Positions 7,911-18,420 of a stretch of 64,000 nt of DNA are shown here, in pieces (the stretch's first letter is position 1; each line of letters opens with the position of its first letter). This stretch comes from Chromobacterium haemolyticum DSM 19808 (GTDB lineage Bacteria; Pseudomonadota; Gammaproteobacteria; Burkholderiales; Chromobacteriaceae): NCBI RefSeq assembly GCF_000711885.1, contig NZ_JONK01000020.1:1-64000 (forward strand), given 5' to 3'. A program made the position numbers and the translations under genes. The notes below the pieces were generated by a model. It did no database searches. It was not told the origin of the DNA and saw only the letters and a program-made list of their open reading frames with translations.

Positions 7911-9176
7911 TTAAGCTTTGAGCGCGGCTTCCAGCTTGGCCAGGGCTTCTTCGAACACCGCGTCTTCTATGGTCAGCGGGAACAGGAAGCGCACCACATT
8001 GGCGTAGACGCCGCAGGTCAGCAGGATCAGGCCGGATTCCAAGGCCTTGGTCTGTACTTTCTTGGCGAAGTCCGGGTCGGGTTGCGGGCTGCCGGGCTGA
8101 TTGAATTCCACCGCCAGCATCGCGCCCAGCCCGCGGACCTCGGCGATCTGCGGCACCGCGCTCTTCAGGCCGTGCAGTTTTTCCTTCAGCAGCTCGCCCA
8201 GGCGGTTGGCGCGGTCCAGCAGCTTTTCTTCGGCGATGACGTCGATCACCGCCAGCGCTGCGGCCACCGCCAGCGGGTTGCCGGCATAGGTGCCGCCCAG
8301 GCCGCCGGGGGCGGGAGCGTCCATCAGCTCGGCCCGGCCGGTCAGCGCGGACAGCGGGAAACCGCCGGCCAGCGATTTGGCCATGGTGATCAGGTCGGCC
8401 TGCACCGGATAGTGCTCCATCGCGAACAGCTTGCCGGTGCGGGCGAAACCGGACTGCACTTCGTCGGCGATCAGCAGGATGCCGTGCTCGTCGCAAATCT
8501 TGCGCAGCCGGACCACCCACTCGCTGGGCGCGACGTAGAAACCGCCTTCGCCTTGCACCGGCTCAAAGATGATGGCGGCGACGCGTTTGGGGTCGACGTC
8601 GTACTTGAACAGCTTTTCCAGCCCGTTCAGGGAGTCTTCCACGGACACGCCGTGCAGCGCGTTGGGATAGGGAGCGTGATAGACGTCGCTGGGGAAGGGG
8701 CCGAAGCCCACTTTGTACGGAACCACCTTGCCGGTCAGCGCCATGCCCAGCAGGGTGCGGCCGTGGAAGGCCCCGCCGAAGGCGATCACCCCGGCGCGGC
8801 CGGTGGCGGCGCGCGCCACTTTCACCGCGTTTTCCACTGCTTCGGCACCGGTGGTGAACAGCGCGGTTTTCTTCGCGTGCTGGCCCGGCGTCAGTTGGTT
8901 CAGCCGCTCGGCAAGACGGATATAGGATTCGTACGGGACAACTTGATAGCAGGTGTGACTGAACCGGGACAGCTGTTCGGCGACCGCGGCCTGTACTTTG
9001 TCATGCAGATGGCCGGTATTCAATACGCCAATGCCGCCGGCGAAATCGATATAGCGTTTGCCGTCGGTATCCCAGACTTCGGCATTCTTGGCGCGCTCGG
9101 CAAAGAAGCCGCACATCACGCCCACGCCGCGCGGGGTGGCGTCGGCCTTGCGTTGCATCAAATCCTTATTGCTCAT
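7911..9176 (-). CDS. gabT: 4-aminobutyrate aminotransferase
   Basis: A 421-aa class III aminotransferase transferring the GABA amino group to 2-oxoglutarate, giving succinate semialdehyde for GabD. The PLP lysine is K267 in LITMAKSLAGGFPLSAL, preceded by the IADEVQSGFARTGKLFAMEH signature (235-254); TTGAEAVENAVK (108-119) is the phosphate-binding turn. Length and motif positions match E. coli GabT (K268). GAGGAGATAG precedes the start. It is the first gene of gabTD; its upstream region (9177-9682) is occupied by two mobile repeats, which may have altered its control. Confidence 0.95.
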   Translation of the reverse strand: MSNKDLMQRKADATPRGVGVMCGFFAERAKNAEVWDTDGKRYIDFAGGIGVLNTGHLHDKVQAAVAEQLSRFSHTCYQVVPYESYIRLAERLNQLTPGQHAKKTALFTTGAEAVENAVKVARAATGRAGVIAFGGAFHGRTLLGMALTGKVVPYKVGFGPFPSDVYHAPYPNALHGVSVEDSLNGLEKLFKYDVDPKRVAAIIFEPVQGEGGFYVAPSEWVVRLRKICDEHGILLIADEVQSGFARTGKLFAMEHYPVQADLITMAKSLAGGFPLSALTGRAELMDAPAPGGLGGTYAGNPLAVAAALAVIDVIAEEKLLDRANRLGELLKEKLHGLKSAVPQIAEVRGLGAMLAVEFNQPGSPQPDPDFAKKVQTKALESGLILLTCGVYANVVRFLFPLTIEDAVFEEALAKLEAALKA

Positions 9177-9316
9177 CTGCTATCTCCTCGACGTTGTGCG
9201 GTCGGCACCGCGTCTGGCGGACCGCCGCGAATCGGTGTCGGAGCGATGCCGGTCTATCGTGGCGCCGGCTGGCCGCTCCGTGGCTTGGCTTTCATTATTC
9301 TTGTCTGACCGTCTCA

Positions 9317-9454
9317 GCACCTGTTTACGATCTGTTGCGCGTTGGCGGAATAGTTTAGACAAGGGCGTTAAAAACGGTTTCGAAATGCGTACATTCCGCT
9401 CTCTTAGCCGCAATGCCTTGTCTCGCCCACGCTCGCGATATCGTAAGCACGTTC
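9317..9454 (-). mobile_element. Degenerate copy of the 143-bp MITE-like element
   Basis: A 138-bp copy in minus orientation, flanked by TCA on both sides (9314-9316 and 9455-9457). The ends GCACCTGTTTACG and CGTAAGCACGTTC are imperfect inverted repeats matching those of the copy at 59773. The internal landmarks TTTCGAAATG and CCTTGTCTCGC are kept, with small deletions between. It has no coding capacity. Confidence 0.75.
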
Positions 9455-9508
9455 TCAGGCATTCTATGTTTGTGTTTAGCAAAAAGCTACACGCGCACTA
9501 AAAAATTA

Positions 9509-9672
9509 AACACCTGTTGCGCGGATGCCAGCGGAGGAGCGTGGAAGGGGCGGGGAGACGGCGGCCATGCCTGCTGGCATGGCTGCGGAGAGCCTAAGCC
9601 AAGGCGCGCCGACGCAGGCAGTACTTGAGTACGGCAAGGCGGCGCGCAGCATCAGGGGTTTGTTAGCCACTC
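9509..9672. mobile_element. Composite element sharing the left half of the 6085 element
   Basis: About 164 bp between TTA (9506-9508) and TTA (9673-9675). The right end, read on the minus strand, is GAGTGGCTAACAAA followed by TGATGCTGCG and the block GCCGTACTCAAGTACTGCC, matching 6085-6155 almost base for base. The left end AACACCTGTTGCGC resembles the GAACCTGTT end of the other elements. The left boundary is less certain than the right one. Confidence 0.55.
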
Positions 9673-9682
9673 TTAGCGGGGG

Positions 9683-10993
9683 TTAACGGCGGATGACGGC
9701 GTTGAGCTTGCTCAGTACCTCGCTATCCAATTGGCCGGCGGCTTGGGACAGCGACAGCCGCGCGATCAGATACTCATACTTGGCGGTGGCCAGGCTGGTG
9801 AGCGTCGAGTAGTAAGCCTGTTCGGCCTGCAGCAGGTCGATATTGGTGCGGATGCCCACTTCCTTGCCCAGGCGGGTGGACTCCACCTTGCTCTTGGCGG
9901 AGATCAGCAATTGCTCCTGAGCGCGCACCAGAGCCGCGCCGTTTGTAACGCCCAGGAAGGTGCGGCGCACGTCTTCGCGCACTTGGCGGCGGACGGCTTC
10001 CAGCTTGTCTTTGGCGGACTCCTGCTGCGCCGCCGCCTCGCGCACTTGCGAGTTGATGCCGCCGCCGGCGAACAAGGGCAGGGTGATGCCGACGCCTATG
10101 CTGCTGCCGCGGGTGTGAGGCTGCTGCATCGGGGCGCGGGTCTGGGTATCGCTGTAGCCGGCGGTCAGGCTGATCACCGGCAGGTGGCCGCCTTTTTTCT
10201 CGGTGACGTTCTTGCCGGCGATTTCCAGCGTTTGCTCGGCGGCCTTGATGCTCAGACTGTTGCGCAGGGCGATCCCGATCCAGGCTTCCAGGGTAGCCGG
10301 CGTCGGCAGTTCCAGCGGCAGCTTGTCCAACACCGGTTGGATGGTCTTGGGGTCCAGCCCGGTGATGCGGCGCAGATTGTTCTCCGCCAATTCCAGGCTG
10401 TTGATCGCCTTGATTTCCTGGGCCACCGCGCCGTCGTAGCCGGCTTGGGCTTCGTGGGTGTCGGTGATGGTGGCGGTGCCCACTTCGAAGGCGGTCTTGG
10501 CTTGTTCCAATTGTTGCTGGAACGTTTTCTTGCTGGCGCTGGTGGCGGACAGGGTGTCCTTGGCCAGCAGCACGTTGAAATAAGCTTGGGAGGTATCCAG
10601 GATCAGCTGTTGTTCAGCTGCGCCGTAGCTGGTTTCCGCTTGCTGAGTGGCCAGCTTGCCTTTTTGGTAGCCGGTGTATTTGCTGACATCGAACAGCGGC
10701 TGTTGCAAGTTGACGCCGTAGGTGGTGGAGTCGTAACCGCCTTGGCCCGCGGGTGCGATTGGATTGGTGTAATTGTAATTGGCGGTGGCGCCCACCTGGG
10801 GCATCAGCAGCGCGCGGCCTTGCGTCGCTTTTTCCCGGCCGGCGTCGAGGTCGGAGCGCGCGGCGGCGAAGTCCGCGTTGTAGTCGCGGGCGGCGCGCCA
10901 GGCTTCAACCAGGTCGAAGGCGTGGGCCGGCAGGGCGAAACCCAGCAGCAACAGGCTGCCCAGTAGGGGCAATCGGAATCGGGTCTTGTTCAT
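9683..10993 (-). CDS. TolC-family outer membrane efflux channel
   Basis: A 436-aa protein with a signal peptide (residues 1-25, ending ALPAHA) and the duplicated outer-membrane-factor repeat: two long helical hairpin regions (about 50-200 and 260-420) with the paired motif of strand-forming sequences (VGATANYNYTN, ISLTAGYSDTQTR). It forms the outer membrane exit duct of the tripartite pump encoded just upstream by the RND and MFP genes; the spacing of 50 bp supports one operon. Substrates are unknown. Confidence 0.92.
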   Translation of the reverse strand: MNKTRFRLPLLGSLLLLGFALPAHAFDLVEAWRAARDYNADFAAARSDLDAGREKATQGRALLMPQVGATANYNYTNPIAPAGQGGYDSTTYGVNLQQPLFDVSKYTGYQKGKLATQQAETSYGAAEQQLILDTSQAYFNVLLAKDTLSATSASKKTFQQQLEQAKTAFEVGTATITDTHEAQAGYDGAVAQEIKAINSLELAENNLRRITGLDPKTIQPVLDKLPLELPTPATLEAWIGIALRNSLSIKAAEQTLEIAGKNVTEKKGGHLPVISLTAGYSDTQTRAPMQQPHTRGSSIGVGITLPLFAGGGINSQVREAAAQQESAKDKLEAVRRQVREDVRRTFLGVTNGAALVRAQEQLLISAKSKVESTRLGKEVGIRTNIDLLQAEQAYYSTLTSLATAKYEYLIARLSLSQAAGQLDSEVLSKLNAVIRR

Positions 10994-11043
10994 TTGTGTT
11001 TATATGCTCGGTTTGTTTTGTCTCGTCGCGCGGCAAGGTGTCG

Positions 11044-14000
11044 TCAGGCCTGAGGCCGCCGTACCTTGAACCATTGCGCGTACAGCGCCGGCAGGAACAG
11101 CAGGGTTAGCACCGTGGCCACCAGCAGCCCGCCCATGATGGCCACGGCCATCGGTCCCCAGAACGTGCTGCGGCTCAGCGGGATCATCGCCAGGATGGCC
11201 GCCAATGCCGTCAGCATGATAGGTCTAAAACGTCTAATTGTGGAGCCGACAATAGCGTGCCAGGGATCGATGCCGTCGCGAATGTCGTGTTCGATCTGGT
11301 CAACTAGGATAACCGAGTTGCGCATGATCATGCCGGACAGCGCGATGACCCCCAGCATGGCGACGAAGCCGAACGGCGCGCTGAAAGCGATCAGGGTCAG
11401 CGTCACGCCTATCATGCCCAGCGGCGCGGTCAGCAGCACCATGATGCTGCGTTGCACGCTGTGCAGCTGCAACATCAGCAGGGTTATCACCACCACCAGC
11501 ATCAACGGCGCCACCGCCGCAATGGCTTTTTGCGATTTGGCGCTGGATTCCATGCTGCCGCCGGTTTCGATGTGATAGCCCAGCGGCAGCGTCTGCTCCA
11601 GCGCTTGCATCTTGGGCAGCAGTTGCCGGGAGATGTCCGCGCCCTGGGCGCCTTCCGCCGGATCCGCGCTCACCGTGATGGCGGGCAGGCGGTTGCGCCG
11701 CCAGATGATGCTTTCTTCCGGCTGGTATTCGATGTGTCCTATCTGCGACACCGGCACAAAGCGGCCGCTGCCGGTTTGTATCATCAAGTTGCCGAGGCCG
11801 GCGACATTCTTGCGTTCGTCCGGATTGAGCCGCGCGACGATGGCGATGGCCTGGTCGCCTTCGCGGAAGCTGGTCACGGTGGCGCCGGAAATCAGCATCT
11901 GCAATTGCTGCGACAATTGCTGAGAGGACAGGCCGAGCGCGCGCGCCTTGTCCTGATCGATGCGGATGCGCAGGGCCTTCACCTGCTCGCCCCAGTTGAT
12001 ATTGACCTGGCGGGTGGATGGATGCGCGCGCATCAGCGCTTCCACCTGGGCGGCGATGGCGCGCACCTTGACGTGGTCCTCGCCCATCACCCGAAATTGC
12101 ACCGCGTAGCCCACCGGCGGACCGTTCTCCAGCCGGGTCACCCGGCCGCGGACATTGGGGAAGTCGTTGTCGAATAGCTTTTCCAGCCGTTTCTTCACGT
12201 CTTCGCGCACATGTTCGTCCCGGGTCATCAACATCAGCTGCGCATAGTTCAAGTGTTGCAGCTGCTGATCCAGCGGCAGATAGAAACGCGGGCTGCCGCT
12301 GCCGACGTAGCTGGTGACGCTGACGATGTCCGGGTCGCGTTTGAGCAGGGCTTCCAGTTTTTCAACTTCGCGCTCGGTGGCCTGATGACTGGCGCCGCGC
12401 GGCAGCCACATGTCCACCATCAGTTCGGGCCTGTTGGACGAGGGGAAAAACTGTTGAGCCACCAGCAGCTTGAAGGCCAGCAGGGATAGCACGAAGGCGG
12501 CCAGCGTCAGGGCGATCACGGTCTTGCGCCGTTCCAGGCACCATTCCACCACCCTGCGGAAGCGGCGGTAGAACGGTTTGTCGTAAACATCGTGCGCCTC
12601 GTGGTGCTGGAGGTTTTCCGGCAACAGCTTGTAGCCCAGGTAGGGGGTGAACACCACCGCGACGATCCAGGACAGCACCAGCGCGATGCCGACCACGGCG
12701 AACAGGCTGAACACGTATTCGCCGGCGTTGGACTTGGCGATGCCCACGGGCAGGAAAGTGGCGGCGGTGATCAGGGTGCCGGTCAGCATGGGGAAGGCGG
12801 TGCTGGTGTAGGCGAAGGTGGCGGCCTGAAACTTGCTCCAGCCTTGTTCCAGCTTCAGTGCCATCATTTCCACCGCGATGATGGCGTCGTCCACCAGCAG
12901 CCCCAGCGCGATGATCAAGGAACCCAGCGAGATACGCTGCAGGTCGATATTGAAGAAATACATGGCCAGAAAAGTCATCGCTAGCACCAGCGGGATGGAC
13001 AGCGCCACCACGATGCCGGTGCGCAGGCCCAGGCTGAAGAAGCTGACGGCCAGCACGATGACTACGGCCTCCACCAGCGAACGCATGAATTCGCCAACCG
13101 CGTTCTTGACCACCTTGGGCTGGTCGGAAACCGAATGGATTTCCAGGCCCACGGGCATCTTGGACTGGATCTGCAGCATGGCGGCATCCAGGTTTTTGCC
13201 CAAGCGCAGCACGTCGCCGCCGCCCTTCATGGTGATGGCCATGCCCAGCACCGGTTTGCCGTTGAAGCGCATGGTGCTGAGCGGCGGATCAATGTAGCCG
13301 CGTTTGACCGAGGCGATGTCGCCCAGGCGGAAGGTTTTGCCGTTGACGGTGACCGGGGTGGCGGCGATAGCCTCCACGCTGGCGTAGTTGCCGGTGGGGC
13401 GGACCCAGATGCGGTCGCTGGCAGTTTCGAACACGCCGGATGGCGTCATCGCGTTTTGTTGTTGCAAGGCTTTCCAGATGGCGCTGGTGTCCAGCCCCAG
13501 CGAAGCCAGCTTGGCGGTGGACAGGTCCACGTAGACGCGCTGCTCCTGCACGCCCAGCAGGCTGACCTTGGCCACGTCCGGCACGCGCAGGATCTCGCGT
13601 TTGGCGTCCTCCAGGTATTGGCGCACTTCCTCGTAGCTGAAACCGTCGCCGGCGAAGGCGTAGATATTGCCGAAGGTGTCGCCGAACTCGTCGTTGAAGA
13701 ACGGTCCCTGGACTTCCGCGGGCAGGGTGGCGCGGATATCGCCTATCTTCTTGCGCACCTGGTACCACAGTTGTTGCACGTTCTTGGGCGGCACGTCTTC
13801 GCGCACCGAAATCAGCAGCAGGCTCTCGCCCGGTTTGGTATAGCTTTGGACGTAGTCAATCTCGCCCATCTCCTGCAGCTTTTCCTCCAGCTTGTTGGTG
13901 ACCTGCTGTTCCATCTCCAATGTGCCGGCGCCGGGCCAGTAAGCTTGCACCAGCATGGCCTTGAAGGTGAATTCCGGGTCTTCCTTCTGGCCCAGCTGGG

Positions 14001-14097
14001 TGTAGGCCCAGACTCCGGCCAGCATCAGCATCACCATCAGGTAGCGCACCAAGGACTGGTGACGCAGCGCCCATTCCGACAGATTCAGTTTTTTCAT
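11044..14097 (-). CDS. RND-family efflux permease
   Basis: A 1017-aa inner-membrane proton/drug antiporter with two repeats of one transmembrane helix, a large periplasmic loop and five or six helices. The first helix follows WALRHQSLVRY; the proton-relay Asp pair is in GLLVDDAIIAVEMM in the fourth helix, and the second repeat starts near RRKTVIALTLAAFV. The N-terminal GQKEDPEFTF motif matches the branch of RND pumps often paired with small lipoprotein adaptors. It is 7 bp from the adaptor gene and 50 bp from the outer membrane channel gene. Substrate range cannot be read from sequence. Confidence 0.93.
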   Translation of the reverse strand: MKKLNLSEWALRHQSLVRYLMVMLMLAGVWAYTQLGQKEDPEFTFKAMLVQAYWPGAGTLEMEQQVTNKLEEKLQEMGEIDYVQSYTKPGESLLLISVREDVPPKNVQQLWYQVRKKIGDIRATLPAEVQGPFFNDEFGDTFGNIYAFAGDGFSYEEVRQYLEDAKREILRVPDVAKVSLLGVQEQRVYVDLSTAKLASLGLDTSAIWKALQQQNAMTPSGVFETASDRIWVRPTGNYASVEAIAATPVTVNGKTFRLGDIASVKRGYIDPPLSTMRFNGKPVLGMAITMKGGGDVLRLGKNLDAAMLQIQSKMPVGLEIHSVSDQPKVVKNAVGEFMRSLVEAVVIVLAVSFFSLGLRTGIVVALSIPLVLAMTFLAMYFFNIDLQRISLGSLIIALGLLVDDAIIAVEMMALKLEQGWSKFQAATFAYTSTAFPMLTGTLITAATFLPVGIAKSNAGEYVFSLFAVVGIALVLSWIVAVVFTPYLGYKLLPENLQHHEAHDVYDKPFYRRFRRVVEWCLERRKTVIALTLAAFVLSLLAFKLLVAQQFFPSSNRPELMVDMWLPRGASHQATEREVEKLEALLKRDPDIVSVTSYVGSGSPRFYLPLDQQLQHLNYAQLMLMTRDEHVREDVKKRLEKLFDNDFPNVRGRVTRLENGPPVGYAVQFRVMGEDHVKVRAIAAQVEALMRAHPSTRQVNINWGEQVKALRIRIDQDKARALGLSSQQLSQQLQMLISGATVTSFREGDQAIAIVARLNPDERKNVAGLGNLMIQTGSGRFVPVSQIGHIEYQPEESIIWRRNRLPAITVSADPAEGAQGADISRQLLPKMQALEQTLPLGYHIETGGSMESSAKSQKAIAAVAPLMLVVVITLLMLQLHSVQRSIMVLLTAPLGMIGVTLTLIAFSAPFGFVAMLGVIALSGMIMRNSVILVDQIEHDIRDGIDPWHAIVGSTIRRFRPIMLTALAAILAMIPLSRSTFWGPMAVAIMGGLLVATVLTLLFLPALYAQWFKVRRPQA

Positions 14098-14104
14098 GGC
14101 CGTC

Positions 14105-15169
14105 TCAGTGCTCCAACAGTTTCACGGCCTGGCCGTCGCGCAGCAGGTGGATGCCGGCGGTGACGATTTTGTCGCCAGGCCGCACGCCCTGGGACAGGGT
14201 GGCGGAGTCGGCGTCTACGCGGCTGACTGTCACCGCGCGGCGAGCGACCTTGCCGTTGGGGGCGATCAGCCAGACATAGTGCTTGCCCTGTTCGTCCAGC
14301 AAGGCGGTCAGCGGCAGCCGCATCTGCGCGTCCGCGGCGTTAGGCAAGGCGACGCTGGCGGTCATTCCCAATTGCAGGCGGCTGGAGTCGCCGCTGATGG
14401 CGACGCGGGCGGCGTAAGTGCGGGTAGCGGGATCGGCGTCGGCCGCCAGCTCGCGCAGCGTGCCTGACATCGGCGCGCCGCCGTTCCATAGACTCACCTG
14501 GAATTGGCCGGCGCGGCGCACCTTGTCCAGCGCGTTCTCCGGCACTTGGACCGCGACCTCGCGCGCGCCGTCCTGCGACAGTCTAGCCATGGCCTGACCG
14601 GCGGCCACGACCAGGCCGGGCTCGGCAACCATCTGGCTCAGCACGCCGTCGGCGTCCGCCACCAGGCTGGTGTAGCCGGTTTGATTGCGGCTGGCGGCGA
14701 GCTGCGCCTTGGCTTGATCCACCTTGGCCCGAGCGGCGTTGACCGCGTTCTGTTGCCCGTCCACCTGAGCCTGGCTGACGAACTGCTTGGCCAGCAGCTC
14801 GCGGTAGCGTTTCAGGTTCAGCTCTTGTTGGCCCAGGTCGGATTGCGCGGCGGCCAACTGAGCTTGTTTGGCCGACAGGTCCAGCGCGTAGTCGCTGGGG
14901 TCCAGCCGCGCCAGCACCTGACCTTTTTTCACCCGGTCGCCGCTATTGGCCAGCTTGGCCACCACTTTGCCGGCCACGCGGAAGGCCAGATTGGTCTCGT
15001 GACGGGCGCGGATTTCGCCGGAGTAGCTATCGCCTTGTTGCTGGGCGGTGGCGCCCGCCACCACGTAACGGACGGGGCGAGGCGCTTCCGGAGGCGCCTC
15101 CGGTTTGCCGCAGGCGGCGAGGGTCAGACTGACGATGCCTAGCCAGAGGCAGTGAGCGGCGGTTTTCAT
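14105..15169 (-). CDS. RND efflux periplasmic adaptor, lipoprotein
   Basis: A 354-aa membrane-fusion protein linking the RND permease to the TolC-type channel. The signal sequence ends in a lipobox, LTLAACGKP, with C20 as the lipidated residue. Biotinyl-lipoyl half-motifs (GEIRARHETNLAFRVAGKVV and ADGVLSQMVAEPGLVVAAGQ) flank an alpha-helical hairpin (about 95-165), followed by beta-barrel and membrane-proximal domains. The ATG at 15169 is preferred; an in-frame GTG at 15181 would overlap the tetR gene. It is second in the tetR-MFP-RND-TolC operon. Confidence 0.92.
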   Translation of the reverse strand: MKTAAHCLWLGIVSLTLAACGKPEAPPEAPRPVRYVVAGATAQQQGDSYSGEIRARHETNLAFRVAGKVVAKLANSGDRVKKGQVLARLDPSDYALDLSAKQAQLAAAQSDLGQQELNLKRYRELLAKQFVSQAQVDGQQNAVNAARAKVDQAKAQLAASRNQTGYTSLVADADGVLSQMVAEPGLVVAAGQAMARLSQDGAREVAVQVPENALDKVRRAGQFQVSLWNGGAPMSGTLRELAADADPATRTYAARVAISGDSSRLQLGMTASVALPNAADAQMRLPLTALLDEQGKHYVWLIAPNGKVARRAVTVSRVDADSATLSQGVRPGDKIVTAGIHLLRDGQAVKLLEH

Positions 15170-15170
15170 G

Positions 15171-15827
15171 TCAATTCTCACAGGTTGGATTCTTCAGGCC
15201 TTGCAGCACCAACTGCAAGGCTTCGCTCAGGTGCGCGCGGGAGTACTGATGCGAGTAGCCGCAAACATCGGGCACCACCTTGGCGAAGGAGTGGGCCCAG
15301 GTCATCGCCATCACCAGGGGGGCCAGCAGAGCGTCGCTGCTGCTGGCGATGGGCAGGACGCGGAATTCTCCGCTATCCATGCCGCGGCGCAGGATGTGCT
15401 CGATCATGCTCAGACAAGGGGAAATCACTTCCGTGGTGTAGAAGCGCGCCAGTTCCGGGAAGTTGGTGGCTTCGGCAATGGCCAGCTTGCACAGGCCGGC
15501 GGCGGGCGTGGCGCCCACTTCATCCCACCACTTGAGCAGGAGGATTTGCAGCAGCTCGCCCACCGGCCCCGTATGTTGTTGTTCCAGTTCTACGAAGGCG
15601 CTGAGCCGGCTGGATAGATGGTGGCGCACCATGGCTTTGAAGATCTCTTCCTTATTTTGGAAGTACAGATAAGGCGTGCCCTTGGTCACGCCGGCGGCGC
15701 GGGCGATGTCTTCCATCTTGGTGGCGCTGAAGCCTTTTTCTACAAACAGGGTCAGCGCGGCGTCCAGGATTTCGCTGGGACGCGCGTCTTTTTTGCGCTG
15801 CCAGCGCGAGGCGGGGACTTGTGCCAT
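15171..15827 (-). CDS. TetR-family regulator of the efflux operon
   Basis: A 218-aa regulator with an N-terminal TetR helix-turn-helix (ILDAALTLFVEKGFSATKMEDIARAAGVTKGTPYLYFQNKEEI, about residues 19-63) and a divergent ligand-binding C-terminal part. It is the first gene of the operon and ends 2 bp before the adaptor start, so it very probably represses its own operon. The gap to argB contains repeated GTTCATTAA motifs that could be its operator. Confidence 0.9.
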   Translation of the reverse strand: MAQVPASRWQRKKDARPSEILDAALTLFVEKGFSATKMEDIARAAGVTKGTPYLYFQNKEEIFKAMVRHHLSSRLSAFVELEQQHTGPVGELLQILLLKWWDEVGATPAAGLCKLAIAEATNFPELARFYTTEVISPCLSMIEHILRRGMDSGEFRVLPIASSSDALLAPLVMAMTWAHSFAKVVPDVCGYSHQYSRAHLSEALQLVLQGLKNPTCEN

Positions 15828-15837
15828 GGGGATATAG

Positions 15838-16878
<1,041 letters not shown>

Positions 16879-17039
16879 CGCGCCGCAAGGTCTCGGCTTG
16901 GGGATGGCGGGCAGGCTTGCGTGCTTACCGAGGCGTCGCAGCCTGCGCTATAGTGGATTGGTAGGCGCTCGTCCGCGTCGTCCGGCGGTGGGAGAGGGCT
17001 ACGGGAACGGCCGGATTGCCGGTTTGAAAGGGGACATGC

Positions 17040-17474
17040 ATGCAAACGGTAAGACAGTTGTTGGACAGCAAGCCAAACCGCGCCTTGGTCTATGTGAACC
17101 CGGAGAGCACGGTGTTCCAGGCTTTGCAGGTGATGGCGGAAAACGATATTGGAGCGGTGCTGGTGATGGAGGAGGGCGGCATCGTCGGCATCTTCTCCGA
17201 GCGCGATTACGCGCGGCGCATCGTGTTGCAGGGACGCACTTCCGCCGGCACCAAGGTGCGAGACATCATGACCAGCCGCGTGGTCTACGTGACGCCCAGC
17301 CAAACGTTGGACGACTGTATGGGCCTGATGACCGAAAAGCGCATTCGCCACCTGCCGGTATTGGAAGGCAGCGATGTGATGGGCATGTTGTCCATTGGCG
17401 ACTTGGTCCGCGCCACCATAGAGGAGCAGGAGCAGGTGATCAATCACCTGGTCCATTACATCCAGTCCGCCTGA
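17040..17474 (+). CDS. CBS-domain pair protein
   Basis: A 144-aa protein made only of two tandem CBS domains (about residues 8-65 and 76-135), with the SERDYARR adenosyl-contact motif in the first and IRHLPVLEGSDVMGMLSIGDLV in the second. Stand-alone CBS pairs bind AMP, ATP or related nucleotides and regulate partner proteins. The neighbours give no clue to the partner. GGGGACATGC precedes the start. Confidence 0.88.
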   Translation: MQTVRQLLDSKPNRALVYVNPESTVFQALQVMAENDIGAVLVMEEGGIVGIFSERDYARRIVLQGRTSAGTKVRDIMTSRVVYVTPSQTLDDCMGLMTEKRIRHLPVLEGSDVMGMLSIGDLVRATIEEQEQVINHLVHYIQSA

Positions 17475-17500
17475 ACCCGGCGAGCGGTCTCGCGCGCTTA

Positions 17501-17643
17501 GAGCCTGTTCAAAATCTAGCGAGCAAGAGCGAGACAAGGCGAAAACGGCCGAGAAAGCGGAGTGTACACACGGTACATGAGCATTTCGAAGCCGTACTCA
17601 CCGTGCAACGCTCCACGACGCACAGCCAATCGTAAACAGGTTC
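17501..17643 (+). mobile_element. 143-bp MITE-like element, TTA target duplication
   Basis: Ends GAGCCTGTTCAAAATC and (reverse complement) GAACCTGTTTACGATT are imperfect inverted repeats; TTA flanks both sides (17498-17500 and 17644-17646). The right-hand TTA is, on the minus strand, the TAA stop codon of the iclR gene. The body shares long blocks with the copies at 43661 and 59773, for example AGCGAGCAAGAGCGAGACAA and TGAGCATTTCGAA. There is no coding capacity; mobilisation by a transposase elsewhere is inferred. Confidence 0.85.
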
Positions 17644-18420
17644 TTAGCCCAGCGGTGCCAGCCGCTGACGCAAGGCCTTCAAGGCCGGCGCGATGCGTTC
17701 GCGCATCGCGCTTTCGTTCAAGGCGAAGGCCGGGCCGCTGGCGTTCAGCGCCATCGCCGGCTGGCCGGGCACGGCCAAGTGCACGCCCACCGCCATCACA
17801 TCCGGCTCGTACTCTCCAAAGGACGCGGAATAGCCTTGGTGCAGATAGTCTTGGCGGGCCTCCTCCAAGCGCGCGCTGATTTCCCCCCATTCCGCGCCGT
17901 AGCGCGCGGCCAGCACCGGCTGCAGCTTGAGTTGCTCCGTCGCCGTCAAGCCGGCGTAATAAGCGCGGCCTATAGCGGTGGTGGCTAGCGGTACCCGCGA
18001 ACCCACGGTCAGCTGTACCGAAATGCGCGCCGGGCTGCGGCAGGTCTCCAGATAGACCATATCGCTGCCGTCGCGCAGCGCCAGGCTGATGGACATGCCC
18101 TGTTCCAGAGCGAACTCGCGCATCAGCGGTCCGGCGATCTGGCGGATGTCGTAGCTGGCCAGGACAGTGGAGCCCAAAGCCAGCACAGCCAGCCCTAGCC
18201 GGTAGTGGCCGCTGGCCTCGTCCTGGGCCAGATAGCCCAGCCGGGTCAAGGTGTAGCTCAAACGCGACACTGTTGATTTGGGCAGGCCGGTGCGTTTGGC
18301 CAGCTCCTGGTTGGACAGCGCCAGCTCGCCAGGGCGAAACGCCGCCAGTACTTCCAGCCCGCGCGCCAGCGCGGTGACGAACAACCGGTCCTTATCTGTT
18401 TCCAAATCCATTGCATCCAT
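17644..18420 (-). CDS. IclR-family transcriptional regulator
   Basis: A 258-aa regulator: winged helix (about residues 12-75, with ALSNQELAKRTGLPKSTVSRL) and a C-terminal effector domain (85-255) with the usual GRAYYAGL and SFGEYEPDVMAVGVHL segments. It is divergent from gcdH and the class III CoA-transferase, with a perfect 17-bp palindrome between, so control of that pair by glutarate, glutaryl-CoA or a related acid is likely. The TAA stop is shared with the target duplication of the adjacent mobile element. Confidence 0.9.
   Translation of the reverse strand: MDAMDLETDKDRLFVTALARGLEVLAAFRPGELALSNQELAKRTGLPKSTVSRLSYTLTRLGYLAQDEASGHYRLGLAVLALGSTVLASYDIRQIAGPLMREFALEQGMSISLALRDGSDMVYLETCRSPARISVQLTVGSRVPLATTAIGRAYYAGLTATEQLKLQPVLAARYGAEWGEISARLEEARQDYLHQGYSASFGEYEPDVMAVGVHLAVPGQPAMALNASGPAFALNESAMRERIAPALKALRQRLAPLG

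Larger units (their letters stand above)
9177..9682. other. Gap upstream of gabT occupied by two mobile repeats
   Basis: No gene is supported in this 506-bp gap between gabT (starting leftward) and the end of the TolC-like gene. About 9177-9313 must hold the gabT promoter, although no clean -10/-35 pair is visible. The rest is two degenerate copies of the TNA-target elements (9317-9454 and 9509-9672), separated by a short AT-rich linker. Confidence 0.6.
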
